In this document: piece by piece, positions 51,427-60,930 of the stretch
Numbering within the stretch: position 1 is the first letter of the stretch
Layout: every line of letters starts with the position of its first letter
Origin: Duganella flavida
GTDB lineage: Bacteria > Pseudomonadota > Gammaproteobacteria > Burkholderiales > Burkholderiaceae_D
DNA: 64,000 bases
Direction: 5' to 3'
NCBI RefSeq assembly: GCF_009857445.1
Contig: NZ_WWCN01000009.1
Location: 186,001-250,000, forward strand
Notes under the pieces: model-generated
Database searches by the model: none
Told to the model about the DNA's origin: nothing
What the model saw: the letters and a program-made list of their open reading frames with translations, nothing else
Program-made: the position numbers and the translations under genes

Positions 51427-53339
51427 AGCTTGTCTTCCTCCAGCCAAAGCGGCAGCACCAGCGTCACGCTGGTGCCTTCCGCCGGCACCGACTCCACGCG
51501 AATGGTACCCTTCAAGACGCCGGTGACAATGTTATAAACAATATTCATCCCCAGTCCTGAACCGCCCTGCCCCATCTTGGTGGTGAAGAAGGGATCGAAG
51601 ATTTTATGCAGCACCAAGTCGGTCATGCCGACGCCGTTGTCCTTCAATTGCAGCAGCACCAGGTCGGGTCCTTCGCGGCGCGCACTAATCAACAGCGTAC
51701 CGCTTTCGCGTCCATCGAAACCGTGCAGCAGCGCGTTGCCGATCAAATTGCTCAGCACCTGGCTCAAGCTGCCGGGATAAGAATCGAATACCAGGTCGGC
51801 CGGCACATCCACCGTCACCACGCAGCCGGCGCGCCGCAACTGCGCCGCGTAGGTGGCCAGCGTATCGTGCAGCACTTCGTCCAGCCGGAAGCGGCGCCGG
51901 TGGCCGCTGGCCTGGTCCACCGCCACTTGCTTGAAGGAGGTGATCAAGTCCGCCGCCCGCGTCAGGGAACTGCTCATGATGTCGCAGGCCTTGCGCGCAT
52001 CGCTCATGTGCGCTTCCAGCGCCGAGCGTTTCAGGCCGCCGTCCGCTTTCAGGCGACGTTCGAAATCACGCACCATGTCGCCCAATGCGCTGGCGGTCAG
52101 CAGGCTGTTGCCGATCGGCGTATTCAACTCGTGCGCCACGCCCGCCACCAACGCGCCCAGCGACGCCATTTTCTCCGAGGTTTGCAAGTTGGTCTGCGCC
52201 TGCTTCAGCGTCGCCACCACCCGCGATAAATGATTGCGCGCTTGTTCCACATTGCTCTTCTGGAGTTCCAGTTCTTTCAGACTGAATTCCAGTCCATGCC
52301 GCGCATCCGATTCGCGCCGGTTGGTCACCAGCAGCGCCGCGATCAGCGCGGAGATGATGACGCCGGCGATACCGATCAACACCACCGGCAGCTGCGAACG
52401 GCCATAACGCGAGCCGGAACGCCCTTCAAATTTGATGACCCAGTTGCGCTGCCCAATCGGCAGCACGGTGCTGGTACCCAGTCCCGGCACCGGGTCGGCC
52501 CGCTCCTGGTGCGACTCCACCTGCCCGTCGCTGTCATACAGCAGCGTGTCGACGCCGGGTGCAGGCGGCTGGCCGGTCTGGAAGCCGGCATCCTCGATGC
52601 GCACGTGCAGGTGCTCCAGCAGCGCGGGATCGATGATCTCGCGCATCAAGGTATTCATGCGGAACACGATGGCGACAAAGCCCACCAGCGCCTCGCGCCG
52701 CTGCGCCGTGGTATCCAGCGGCAGGTCGTTGCGGTACACCGGCGCGCGCGCCACAAAGCCCGGCTCTCCGGTCACGTCCTGCACCAGCGTAATGCGCTCG
52801 GTGGCGACGATTTCGCCGCTGTCGCGCCCCATATCCAACGCCTTCTGGTGCGGCAGCAGCGCACCGAGATCAAGCCCGAAAGCGTTCTCGTTACCCTTGA
52901 GCGGCTCGGTGTATTCAATGATGTAGTGCGTCGGACGCACGCTGGCCGGGTGCACGTGGAAGTTCGGATAGCCGGCGGGATCGACGCTGGTGTCGCGCTT
53001 GACCCGTGCCACAAACGCCGGCAGCTCCGCATCCGGCACCAGCCGCACAAATTGCAGCGCCTGGAAACCGGGATAGCGGCGATCGATTTTCAACTCGGTG
53101 ACAAAGCGGTGGAAATGCAGGCGGTCGATGCGGTCGTTGACCGCGTACACGCCACGCATGCCGTGCAGCGTATCGAAATAGATTTGCATGCGGTTCTGCG
53201 TATCGCGCGCCACCTTCTCGGCGTCGCGCTGGAAGCCGGCTTGCACTTGCAGCTTCTGCTGCTCTTCCATCACAAAGTAGCAGGTCCAGGCAGTCAGGCA
53301 GATCCCGACACAGAAAGCCAGGTAGCCGCGCCCGCGCAT
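51417..53339 (-). CDS. CHASE-domain sensor histidine kinase
   Basis: A 640-residue membrane histidine kinase. A transmembrane segment (about 7-24), an extracytoplasmic CHASE domain (about 50-270, with PGFQALQFVRLVP and PASVRPTHYIIEYTEP) and a second transmembrane helix (about 325-345) precede a coiled coil, the H-box GVAHELNTPIGNSL and an ATPase domain with N-box NLIGNALLHGF, DNGVGM, FDPFFTTK and GGSGLGMNI. The signal may be a small extracellular ligand. The receiver/HD-GYP gene ends 1 base upstream, so the two form an operon and probably a signalling pair. Confidence 0.93.
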   Translation of the reverse strand: MRGRGYLAFCVGICLTAWTCYFVMEEQQKLQVQAGFQRDAEKVARDTQNRMQIYFDTLHGMRGVYAVNDRIDRLHFHRFVTELKIDRRYPGFQALQFVRLVPDAELPAFVARVKRDTSVDPAGYPNFHVHPASVRPTHYIIEYTEPLKGNENAFGLDLGALLPHQKALDMGRDSGEIVATERITLVQDVTGEPGFVARAPVYRNDLPLDTTAQRREALVGFVAIVFRMNTLMREIIDPALLEHLHVRIEDAGFQTGQPPAPGVDTLLYDSDGQVESHQERADPVPGLGTSTVLPIGQRNWVIKFEGRSGSRYGRSQLPVVLIGIAGVIISALIAALLVTNRRESDARHGLEFSLKELELQKSNVEQARNHLSRVVATLKQAQTNLQTSEKMASLGALVAGVAHELNTPIGNSLLTASALGDMVRDFERRLKADGGLKRSALEAHMSDARKACDIMSSSLTRAADLITSFKQVAVDQASGHRRRFRLDEVLHDTLATYAAQLRRAGCVVTVDVPADLVFDSYPGSLSQVLSNLIGNALLHGFDGRESGTLLISARREGPDLVLLQLKDNGVGMTDLVLHKIFDPFFTTKMGQGGSGLGMNIVYNIVTGVLKGTIRVESVPAEGTSVTLVLPLWLEEDKLQA

Positions 53340-53340
53340 A

Positions 53341-54426
53341 TCAGTGGGCCGGATCGCTGTAACGTTCGGCGATGGACATGAACTCTTCCTCCACCGTCAG
53401 CATGGCGTCGACCACATCGGGGTCGAAATGCTCGCCGCTTCCCTGCCGTATCATCTCCATTGCGGTTTCGTGGGTAAAGGCCGGTTTGTAGACGCGCTTG
53501 GAAATCAGCGCATCGTAGACGTCGGCCACCGCCATCAGCCGCGCCGACATCGGGATGGTGTCGCCAGCCAGGCCTTGCGGGTAGCCGGAGCCGTCGAATT
53601 TTTCCTGGTGCGAGTAGGCGATCTCGCGCGCGTAGCGCAGGAAGGTGTTGGTGTAGCCCAGCGCACTCTCGACGTTGACGATGGCGTCGCGGCCATACAC
53701 CGTGTGCTTCTTCATGATCTCGAATTCGTCGTCGGTCAGGCGCTCCGGCTTGAGCAGGATGGCGTCCGGGATCGACACCTTGCCGATGTCGTGCAGCGGC
53801 GCGGCCTTGAACAGCGCCTTGATATTAGCGTCGCTCAGCTCTTCCTCGAAGCGCTTGTGCGATTGTAGCTGGCGCGCCAGCGCCACCATGTAGTGCTGCA
53901 CGCGGCGCAGGTGATTGGCGGTTTCATACTCGCGCGTTTCGGCCAGCGAAGCCAGCGCCCAGATCATCGCATCCAGCATCTGGCTCAATTCCAGCGTGAC
54001 CTCTTCCACCACGTCTTCCAGCAGATTGCGCTGCTGCTTGAGCAGTTCGCGCGAATGGCGCAGCTGCAGATGGGTGTCGACGCGCGCGCGCAGCACGTCG
54101 GCGATTACCGGCTTGGCTACCGTATCGGCGGCGCAAGCGTCGAAGGCGCGCTGCTCGTCGGCCTCGCGTTGCAGGATGATGACCGGGATGCCGGCCGTGT
54201 CGGGACTGGATTTGAGCTGCTGGCACAGGCTGTAGCCGTCGATCTGCGGCAGGTGGGCGTCAGCCACCACTAAGTGCGGGCGCGGCACGTGCTGCATGAT
54301 GTCCAGCGCCGCGCGGCCGCTGTTGGCCAGCCGGACTTCGTACTGATCCTCCAGCATGCCGTTCATCAGGATCAGCTGGTCCGTAGCTTCATCGACGATC
54401 AGTACGATGGCCTTTTTGACATTCAT
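53341..54426 (-). CDS. Response regulator with HD-GYP c-di-GMP phosphodiesterase domain
   Basis: A 361-residue protein. The receiver domain (about 5-120) has the phosphorylation Asp in VVADAHLPQIDG and Lys in TVAKPV. A helical linker leads to an HD-GYP domain (about 155-350) with HDIGKVSIPD and SHQEKFDGSGYPQGL, which should hydrolyse c-di-GMP. The second His of the usual HHE is Gln here. ATG 54426 is preceded by GGGGAG. The next gene, a CHASE histidine kinase, starts one base after the stop and may phosphorylate it. Confidence 0.92.
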   Translation of the reverse strand: MNVKKAIVLIVDEATDQLILMNGMLEDQYEVRLANSGRAALDIMQHVPRPHLVVADAHLPQIDGYSLCQQLKSSPDTAGIPVIILQREADEQRAFDACAADTVAKPVIADVLRARVDTHLQLRHSRELLKQQRNLLEDVVEEVTLELSQMLDAMIWALASLAETREYETANHLRRVQHYMVALARQLQSHKRFEEELSDANIKALFKAAPLHDIGKVSIPDAILLKPERLTDDEFEIMKKHTVYGRDAIVNVESALGYTNTFLRYAREIAYSHQEKFDGSGYPQGLAGDTIPMSARLMAVADVYDALISKRVYKPAFTHETAMEMIRQGSGEHFDPDVVDAMLTVEEEFMSIAERYSDPAH

Positions 54427-54503
54427 CTGCCGCCACTCCCCGTGTATTCTCACCATCATCATAACCGAGCGGTGTGCTCGCCAAAACTATTTTCTCGGCT
54501 CTA

Positions 54504-54540
54504 GCTTGCAATTATATAGCGCACTACCTATACTGCAAGC
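54504..54540. promoter_or_regulatory. Inverted repeat before ohrR
   Basis: GCTTGCA (54504-54510) and TGCAAGC (54534-54540) form a 7-bp inverted repeat that ends right at the ohrR start codon, enclosing the AT-rich ATTATATAG. OhrR proteins repress their own genes through AT-rich inverted repeats, so this may be the operator region. The evidence is only positional. Confidence 0.4.
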
Positions 54541-54999
<459 letters not shown>

Positions 55000-55006
55000 A
55001 ACGACG

Positions 55007-55747
55007 ATGACGACACCTCTTTACACGCCGCTGGCCGATGCGGCCGCCGCGCTGCGCAACGACGGCTACGCCCTGCTGCAAGCCGAGGACGTGGCCACGC
55101 TGGCCCGCGTGCCGCTGGCCGCCCTCAATGCTCTGGTCCCGAGCTGGGACACGCTGGCACTGGACAACTACCTGAAAGACGGCGGCCGCTACCGCCGCCG
55201 CCGCCACTCCTGTTTTGTTCAGGAGGGAGCACACCTGACTCAGACCGCACACCGCGCTCACTGGCAGCCGCTGGAGTACAACGCCCTGCACGGGGGCATG
55301 AACCGCCTGTTCGAGCCGGTGCTGCCGGCTACCGTGACGCAAGCCGCATGGACGGCGCTGATTACCTCCATCGGCCAGGTCTGCAGCACGGCGCGTGGCA
55401 ACGCCGAACCGTGGTATGTTGAAGCACACCAGTTCCGCATCGACACCACCGACGGCATCGGCCGGCCGACGCCGGAAGGCGCGCACCGCGACGGCGTTGA
55501 CTTCGTGGCGGTGCTGCTGGTGGCGCGCGACGGCATCAAGGGCGGCGAAACCCGCGTGTTCGAAGCCGATGGTCCCAACGGCAAGCGCTTCACCATGACT
55601 GCGCCGTGGACCCTGCTGCTGCTGGACGATGCGACTGTCATCCATGAATCCACGCCGATCCAGCCGCTCGGCGCGCACGGCCATCGCGACACGCTGGTGC
55701 TGACCTGGCGCGCCGGTGCTTTCCAAGGCGACGGAACTTCCCAGTGA
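55007..55747 (+). CDS. 2OG-Fe(II) dioxygenase, PF10014-type (amino-acid hydroxylase-like)
   Basis: A 246-residue protein with the signature of the 2OG-Fe_Oxy_2 family, to which L-isoleucine dioxygenase belongs: [15 protein letters not shown] gives the HxD ligands, VIHESTPI the distal His, and RDTLVLTWR the 2-oxoglutarate-binding Arg. It may hydroxylate a free amino acid or a related small molecule. It sits 7 bases behind ohrR in the same orientation, hence probably co-transcribed and peroxide-responsive; that link is inferred. Confidence 0.87.
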   Translation: MTTPLYTPLADAAAALRNDGYALLQAEDVATLARVPLAALNALVPSWDTLALDNYLKDGGRYRRRRHSCFVQEGAHLTQTAHRAHWQPLEYNALHGGMNRLFEPVLPATVTQAAWTALITSIGQVCSTARGNAEPWYVEAHQFRIDTTDGIGRPTPEGAHRDGVDFVAVLLVARDGIKGGETRVFEADGPNGKRFTMTAPWTLLLLDDATVIHESTPIQPLGAHGHRDTLVLTWRAGAFQGDGTSQ

Positions 55748-55800
55748 AGAGCTAATCCGATATAGTCTGTACAGCTAACTATGCACCAGGAGGGTGGTCT

Positions 55801-57150
55801 GTGGACACCAGCTACGAAATACAGCCCGATGAAATTGAAATACTGATCGTCGAAGACAGCCCCACCCAGGCTGAACGACTACGCCGTTTGATACAGTCCA
55901 TGCGCTATGGTGCGCGCGTGGCGCCTAACGGCCGGCTGGCGCTGGAGGCGATCCGCGAGCGCAAGCCGCACCTGGTGCTGTCCGACATTGTGATGCCAGA
56001 GATGGACGGCTACACGCTGTGCCGCGCCATCAAGGCCGACGAAGAACTGCGCGACATTCCGGTCATCCTGGTGACCTCGCTGATGGATCCGAAGGACATC
56101 ATCCGCGGCATCGAATGCGGCGCCGATAACTTTATCCGCAAGCCGTACGCGGAAGACTATCTGCTGAACCGCATCGGCCACATGCTGATGAACCAGAAGC
56201 TGCGCAAGAACCAGAACATGGAGATCGGCATCGCTCTTTATCTGGGCGAGCAAAAACACTTCATCAACGCCGACCGCCAGCAAATCCTCGACCTCCTGAT
56301 CTCCACCTACGAGCAGGCGGTGCAGGTCAACAGCGAGCTGCAGGCGCGCGAGCGGCAAGTGATCGAACTGAATATGCGTCTGGCCCACCACGCCGGCGAA
56401 CTGGAAACCATCAATCGCGAAATCGCGCTGAAGAACCTGGAACTGGCCGAAGCGAGCCGCATGAAGTCGGCCTTCATCGCCAATATGTCGCACGAACTGC
56501 GCACGCCGCTGAACGCCATCATCGGCTTCACCGGCGCGCTGCTGATGAAGCTGCCCGGCCCGCTGACGTCCGAGCAGGACAAGCAACTCAACACCATCCG
56601 CACCAGCGCGCGCCACCTGCTCTCGCTGATCAACGACATCCTTGACGTTGCCAAGATCGAAGCGGGCAAAGTCACGCTGGAACTGGAAACCGTGCTGTGC
56701 CAGGACGTGGTCAAGGATGTGGTGGACACGCTGCGCCCGCTGGCGCTGCAGAAAAACCTGGCGCTGGAAATGGAACTGGCCGATCCCGCCATCGTGCTGG
56801 AAACCGACCGCCGCGCCCTGACGCAGATCCTGCTCAACCTCGGCAACAACGCCATCAAGTTCACAGAAACCGGCACCGTGCGCATTACGCTGGCCGAACG
56901 CGTGGGCGACGCCAGCAAGAGCCTGATCGAATTCTCGGTGGCCGACAGCGGCGCCGGCATCCGCGAGGAAGACCAAGCCAAGCTGTTCCAGGCCTTCTCG
57001 CAGCTCGATTCGACCTCGACCCGCCACGCCGAAGGCGCCGGCCTGGGCCTGTACCTGTGCCAGAACCTGGCCAACCTGATTGGCGGTGCACTATTCTTCA
57101 AGAGCGACTTCGGCCAGGGCAGCATCTTTACGCTGGCCCTGCCTCGTTAA
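55801..57150 (+). CDS. Receiver - histidine kinase hybrid
   Basis: A 449-residue soluble signalling protein. An N-terminal receiver (about 10-130, phosphorylation Asp in LVLSDIVMPEMDG, Lys in IRKPYAEDY) is followed by a coiled coil (about 150-215), a HisKA domain with ANMSHELRTPLNAIIGF and an ATPase domain with NLGNNAIKFT, DSGAGI and GAGLGLYL. No membrane segment is seen, so it likely works in a phosphorelay with partners elsewhere. The start is GTG 55801, with AGGAGG 7 bases upstream. Confidence 0.92.
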   Translation: MDTSYEIQPDEIEILIVEDSPTQAERLRRLIQSMRYGARVAPNGRLALEAIRERKPHLVLSDIVMPEMDGYTLCRAIKADEELRDIPVILVTSLMDPKDIIRGIECGADNFIRKPYAEDYLLNRIGHMLMNQKLRKNQNMEIGIALYLGEQKHFINADRQQILDLLISTYEQAVQVNSELQARERQVIELNMRLAHHAGELETINREIALKNLELAEASRMKSAFIANMSHELRTPLNAIIGFTGALLMKLPGPLTSEQDKQLNTIRTSARHLLSLINDILDVAKIEAGKVTLELETVLCQDVVKDVVDTLRPLALQKNLALEMELADPAIVLETDRRALTQILLNLGNNAIKFTETGTVRITLAERVGDASKSLIEFSVADSGAGIREEDQAKLFQAFSQLDSTSTRHAEGAGLGLYLCQNLANLIGGALFFKSDFGQGSIFTLALPR

Positions 57151-57326
57151 TTGAAAGCATGTGCAACGCAACATAACTTGTTTGATCTTCTACTACTATA
57201 GAGAGATCATCAACGTAGTTTTACGGTATTGCGCCGCAACATAAAGAGGGGTATAGTTGGAACTGTCTCCTCCAACCGTTCGCTGAACATTGGAATTCAA
57301 CCCGCACCGTGTGCGGGTTTTTTTTT
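57151..57326 (+). ncRNA. Candidate small RNA ending in an intrinsic terminator
   Basis: The 239-bp gap between two coding genes has no open frame but has a promoter-like TTGAAA (57151-57156), 17 bases, TAACTT, then a TGATCT/AGATCA stem (57183-57209), a GTTGGA/TCCAAC hairpin (57256-57276) whose loop and 3' arm expose CTCCTCC, an anti-Shine-Dalgarno type sequence, and finally a strong terminator. This is the layout of a trans-acting sRNA. It could also be just the long 3' end of the upstream kinase mRNA. Confidence 0.4.
57299..57326 (+). terminator. Strong intrinsic terminator
   Basis: A 9-bp perfect stem AACCCGCAC/GTGCGGGTT (57299-57307, 57311-57319) with a 3-base loop is followed by a run of nine T (57318-57326). 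It ends either the receiver-kinase mRNA or the proposed small RNA. Confidence 0.9.
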
Positions 57327-57389
57327 GCCCGCAGCCATGCGTGAGAATTGGTGAGCCTTTCCATCACGCAAACATTTATACTGCCCGGC

Positions 57390-58580
57390 ATGGATTCCTA
57401 CACACTGGTCATTGTCTCCGCCCTGGCAAGCACCATCATGGCGGCGACGATGTACCTGCTGCACCGTGCCAGCCGCCGCACGCCCTGCCTGCTCGACTGG
57501 TCGGCCGCCGGCCTGTGTTTCCTTGCCTCCAATGCCCTCGCCCTGCTGGCCATGCACCACCCGCTGCCGTTCGTGGTGGCGCCAGGTATCGCCAATGCGT
57601 TTTACATCAGCGGCCACTATTTGATACTAGCTGGCGTGCGCCGCCACCTTGGCCGCCGTCCGCGCTACGACTGGCTGGCCGCGCTGGCCATCCTCATCGT
57701 GCTGCTGCACGCCAGCGGCGTGGCCGATGGCGCCGTCAGCCGCCGACTGATGCTGCTGTCACCGTTCGTGGTCGGTATCAACGCCAGCGTGGTGTGGCTG
57801 CTGGCGCGCCAACCCGACAGCCCGGCGCGCGGCTCGTATTTTCCGCTGATGATGGTGGAAGCAGCCTTTATGGGACAGATGGCGGTACGCGGCCTGTTCC
57901 TCGCGCTGGGCCAGCCGATGCAACTGACCTTCCTCGGCAACCAGATCCTGCAAACCGCCGGCTCGCTGATGGTACTGGCGTTCCTGTCGCTGGCCACCAT
58001 GTGCTGCGCGCTGATCGTCATCCGCCACCAGGAACTGGCGCTGCGCAGCGCCTCGCTGACCGACAGCCTGACCGGATGGCTGAACCGGCGCGCCTTGCTG
58101 GATATGGCGGAACGCGAATTCCAGCGGCATCGCCGCAGCGGTGAGGCGCTGAACTTCCTCACCTTCGACATCGATCACTTCAAAGGCATCAACGACCAGT
58201 ACGGCCACGCCGTGGGCGACGCCGCCATCCGCCACGTGACCACCGTGTCGGCGCAGGCGCTGCGCGGCTACGATGCGCGCTTCCGCATCGGCGGCGAAGA
58301 ATTTGCAGTGCTGGTCACCGGCGAAGGCAACTACCAGGCGCGCCAGATTGGCGAACGCCTGCGCACCCTGATCGAAAATAGTCCGCTGCTGGTGGACGGC
58401 CAGCGCCTGACGCTGACCGTCAGCCTCGGTGTGGCCGGCTGCCAGCCCGACGACCTGCAATGGGACGACGCCCTGCGCCGCGCCGACCAGGCGCTGTACC
58501 ACGCCAAACGCCACGGCCGCAATCGCCTCAGCGTGTGGGGTGAAGATTTGCTGCCCGCCGCCACCGCCCGCCTCGCGTAA
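57390..58580 (+). CDS. Membrane-bound GGDEF diguanylate cyclase
   Basis: A 396-residue protein. The N-terminal half (about 5-220) has six to seven transmembrane helices, a MASE-like sensor of unknown ligand. The C-terminal half is a GGDEF domain (about 225-385) with LTGWLNRRALL, DIDHFKGINDQYGHAVGD, RIGGEEF and the inhibitory site RGYD five residues before it, so it is expected to make c-di-GMP under product control. ATG 57390 (MDSYTLVI) is preferred over a GTG at 57348. Confidence 0.9.
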   Translation: MDSYTLVIVSALASTIMAATMYLLHRASRRTPCLLDWSAAGLCFLASNALALLAMHHPLPFVVAPGIANAFYISGHYLILAGVRRHLGRRPRYDWLAALAILIVLLHASGVADGAVSRRLMLLSPFVVGINASVVWLLARQPDSPARGSYFPLMMVEAAFMGQMAVRGLFLALGQPMQLTFLGNQILQTAGSLMVLAFLSLATMCCALIVIRHQELALRSASLTDSLTGWLNRRALLDMAEREFQRHRRSGEALNFLTFDIDHFKGINDQYGHAVGDAAIRHVTTVSAQALRGYDARFRIGGEEFAVLVTGEGNYQARQIGERLRTLIENSPLLVDGQRLTLTVSLGVAGCQPDDLQWDDALRRADQALYHAKRHGRNRLSVWGEDLLPAATARLA

Positions 58581-58664
58581 CGCCCTCCCCGGTTAAAAAT
58601 TTTTCAAATGCTGCAATATTTGCGGCAGGCCATCGTCTACCCTCAGGCAGGATCTTTCAACAGT

Positions 58665-58686
58665 AAATTAAACGATCGATTTAGTT
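58665..58686. promoter_or_regulatory. Imperfect palindrome upstream of TetR regulator
   Basis: AAATTAAACGATCGATTTAGTT is an imperfect 22-bp palindrome centred on CGATCG, 29 bases before the TetR start. TetR proteins usually bind such sites to control their own operon, here the efflux genes. The assignment is from position. Confidence 0.5.
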
Positions 58687-58714
58687 ATATCAATTGTTTA
58701 AATTATGTGATGTA

Positions 58715-59422
58715 ATGCCGGCCATGAACGCTAAACCACTCCAACACGATTCCAGCCAGCCAGCCGACGACGCCCGCAAGCCACGCTCGGACGGTGAGCA
58801 GTCGCGCGAGCGATTGCTGCAAGCGGCCATGCGCCTGTTCGGCGAACAGGGCTTTTCTAAAACCTCGACGCGCGAAATTGCGCAGGCAGCCAACGCCAAT
58901 GTCGCGGCGATCAGCTACTACTTCGGCGACAAGGCCGGTTTGTATAAAGCCTGTTTTGACGCCATCTGCACGCCGGCCGAAAGCAATATCGCCATGTTCG
59001 ACCAGCCGCATTTCACGCTGCGCGAAGCGCTGGACGGCTACTACCGCCAGATGATTGCGCCGCTGATGGCGGGCGAGGATGCGGAAGTGATCCTGCGCCT
59101 GTTCTATCGCGAAATGCTGGAGCCAACCGGCATCTGGCAGCGCGAGATCGAGAACAACATCAAGCCGGAGCACATGGCGCTGGTGGCTGTGCTGTGCCGC
59201 CACCTGGGCGTGAAGAAGCCCAACGACAGCGTGCATCGCCTGGCCTATGCGATCGCCTCGATGTGCGTGCAGATGCTGATCGGGCGCGACATCGTGGCGG
59301 TGATTACGCCGCACATGCTGGCGTCGCCGCAAGCGGTGGCGGAGTGGGCGCAGCACCTGACGGTGTTTGCCGAGGCGCTGGTGCAGGCCGAAAAAAACAA
59401 ACTTCAACAAGGGAAAGCATGA
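58715..59422 (+). CDS. TetR/AcrR regulator (CecR-like)
   Basis: A 235-residue TetR regulator. The N-terminal HTH (about 25-75, AMRLFGEQGFSKTSTREIAQ, SYYFGDKAGLYKACF) is followed by a ligand domain of the CecR/DUF1956 type (FYREMLEPTGIW). It heads an efflux operon: its TGA overlaps the ATG of the outer-membrane component (ATGA). It is expected to repress the operon until an exported compound binds. ATG 58724 is an alternative start. Confidence 0.9.
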   Translation: MPAMNAKPLQHDSSQPADDARKPRSDGEQSRERLLQAAMRLFGEQGFSKTSTREIAQAANANVAAISYYFGDKAGLYKACFDAICTPAESNIAMFDQPHFTLREALDGYYRQMIAPLMAGEDAEVILRLFYREMLEPTGIWQREIENNIKPEHMALVAVLCRHLGVKKPNDSVHRLAYAIASMCVQMLIGRDIVAVITPHMLASPQAVAEWAQHLTVFAEALVQAEKNKLQQGKA

Positions 59423-60915
59423 GTATCTTTTTACGCGCGACGGGATTGGCCGTCGCGGTGGCGCTGGGCGGCTGTGCCGTGCAGGGTCCGGCGAAGCAGG
59501 TCGATGCAGCGGCGCCCCAGCAGTGGCAAGCGCCGTTGCCGCACAACGGCAGCCGGGCCGATCTCGCCACGTGGTGGCGTGGGCAGGCCGATGGCTTGCT
59601 GGTGGAGTTGATCGAGTCGGCGCAGGCGGTTAGTCCGACTGTGGCGTCGGCAGCGTCACGGATTGCGCAGTCGCGTTCCGAGCGCGTGGCGGCTGGTGCT
59701 GCCTTGGCGCCGAATGTAGATGCTGCCGGTGGCGTGAGCCGCTCGAACCAGCAATCGGCGCTGCCGATGGGGACAACCTCGCAGGTGGCCCTGAATGCCT
59801 CGTGGGAGATCGATTTGTTCGGCGCGAACCGCGCAGCGCGTGATGCGGCACAGGCGCGTTTGGAAAGTGCGCATGCAGGATGGCATGACGCGCGCGTGTC
59901 CGTTGCGGCCGAAGTGGCGAACCAGTACTACGGCTTGCGCGCATGTCAGCAACTGCTGACGGTCGCACAGCAGGACGCCTTGTCGCGCGCCGACACCGCC
60001 AAGCTGACGGAGTTGAGTGCCAAAGCAGGCTTCCAGTCGCCAGCCAGCCTGTCGCTGGCCCGCGCCAGCGCCGCCGACGGCAACAGCCGCTACATCGCCC
60101 AACGCGCCGCCTGCGACGTCGACGTGAAAGTCCTCGCCGCGCTGACCGCGATCAGCGAGCAGCAACTGCGCCAAAAACTCGCCGCAAGCGCCGGCGCGCC
60201 AGCCGCCCCGAGCGCGTCGTCGGCCGCCGTGAGCACGGGTTACGCTGCGCCGGCGATTGCGATTGCGGAGCTGCCGGCGCAGACTTTGAGCCAGCGGCCG
60301 GACGTGTTCACGGCTGAACGCGAAGTGGCGGCGGCCAGCGCGGATGTCGGCAACGCGCAGGCGCAGCGCTATCCACGCCTGTCGCTGTCGGGCTCCGTCG
60401 GCGTCGCCAACTTCCGCAGCGGCGGCGAGAACACCAAGACCGACACCTGGACCATCGGCCCGCTCTCACTCTCCGTGCCGGTATTCGACGCTGGCCGCCG
60501 CAGCGCCAACGTCGCCGCCGCCGGCACTCGCTACGACGCCGCCGTGATCAGCTACCGCGCCACCGTGCGCAACGCCGTCAGCGAAGTAGAACAGGCACTG
60601 GTCAACCTCGACGCCACCGCTGCCCGCACTGGCGACGCACAAACCGCACTGGAAGGCTACCGCGCCAACTACGCCGCCGTCGAAGACCGCTACAAGAACG
60701 GCATGGCCAGCCTGTTCGAACTGGAAGACGCACGCCGCACGCGCCTCGCCGCCGAACAAACCGTCATCAACCTGCAACGCGAACGCAGCGCCGCCTGGGT
60801 AGCCCTCTACCGCGCCGCCGGCGGCGGATGGAATCCCGCCGCAGCAACCGCCGACGCGCAGCCCACGCCATCGTCGCCGGCCACGCCGCAGCGTGCCGCC
60901 CTCGCCGCAAACTAA
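59419..60915 (+). CDS. Outer-membrane efflux lipoprotein (NodT family)
   Basis: A 498-residue TolC-like channel. Lipobox LGGC (Cys at about 19) marks it as a lipoprotein of the NodT/OprM group. Two OEP repeats are visible, with the conserved LNASWEIDLFGANR segment, the LSQRPDV motif and PLSLSVPVFDAGRR in the second repeat. It forms the outer-membrane duct of the tripartite pump encoded by the next two genes. The C-terminal 40 residues are Ala/Pro-rich. Confidence 0.93.
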   Translation: MSIFLRATGLAVAVALGGCAVQGPAKQVDAAAPQQWQAPLPHNGSRADLATWWRGQADGLLVELIESAQAVSPTVASAASRIAQSRSERVAAGAALAPNVDAAGGVSRSNQQSALPMGTTSQVALNASWEIDLFGANRAARDAAQARLESAHAGWHDARVSVAAEVANQYYGLRACQQLLTVAQQDALSRADTAKLTELSAKAGFQSPASLSLARASAADGNSRYIAQRAACDVDVKVLAALTAISEQQLRQKLAASAGAPAAPSASSAAVSTGYAAPAIAIAELPAQTLSQRPDVFTAEREVAAASADVGNAQAQRYPRLSLSGSVGVANFRSGGENTKTDTWTIGPLSLSVPVFDAGRRSANVAAAGTRYDAAVISYRATVRNAVSEVEQALVNLDATAARTGDAQTALEGYRANYAAVEDRYKNGMASLFELEDARRTRLAAEQTVINLQRERSAAWVALYRAAGGGWNPAAATADAQPTPSSPATPQRAALAAN

Positions 60916-60930
60916 ACATCTGAGCCAACT

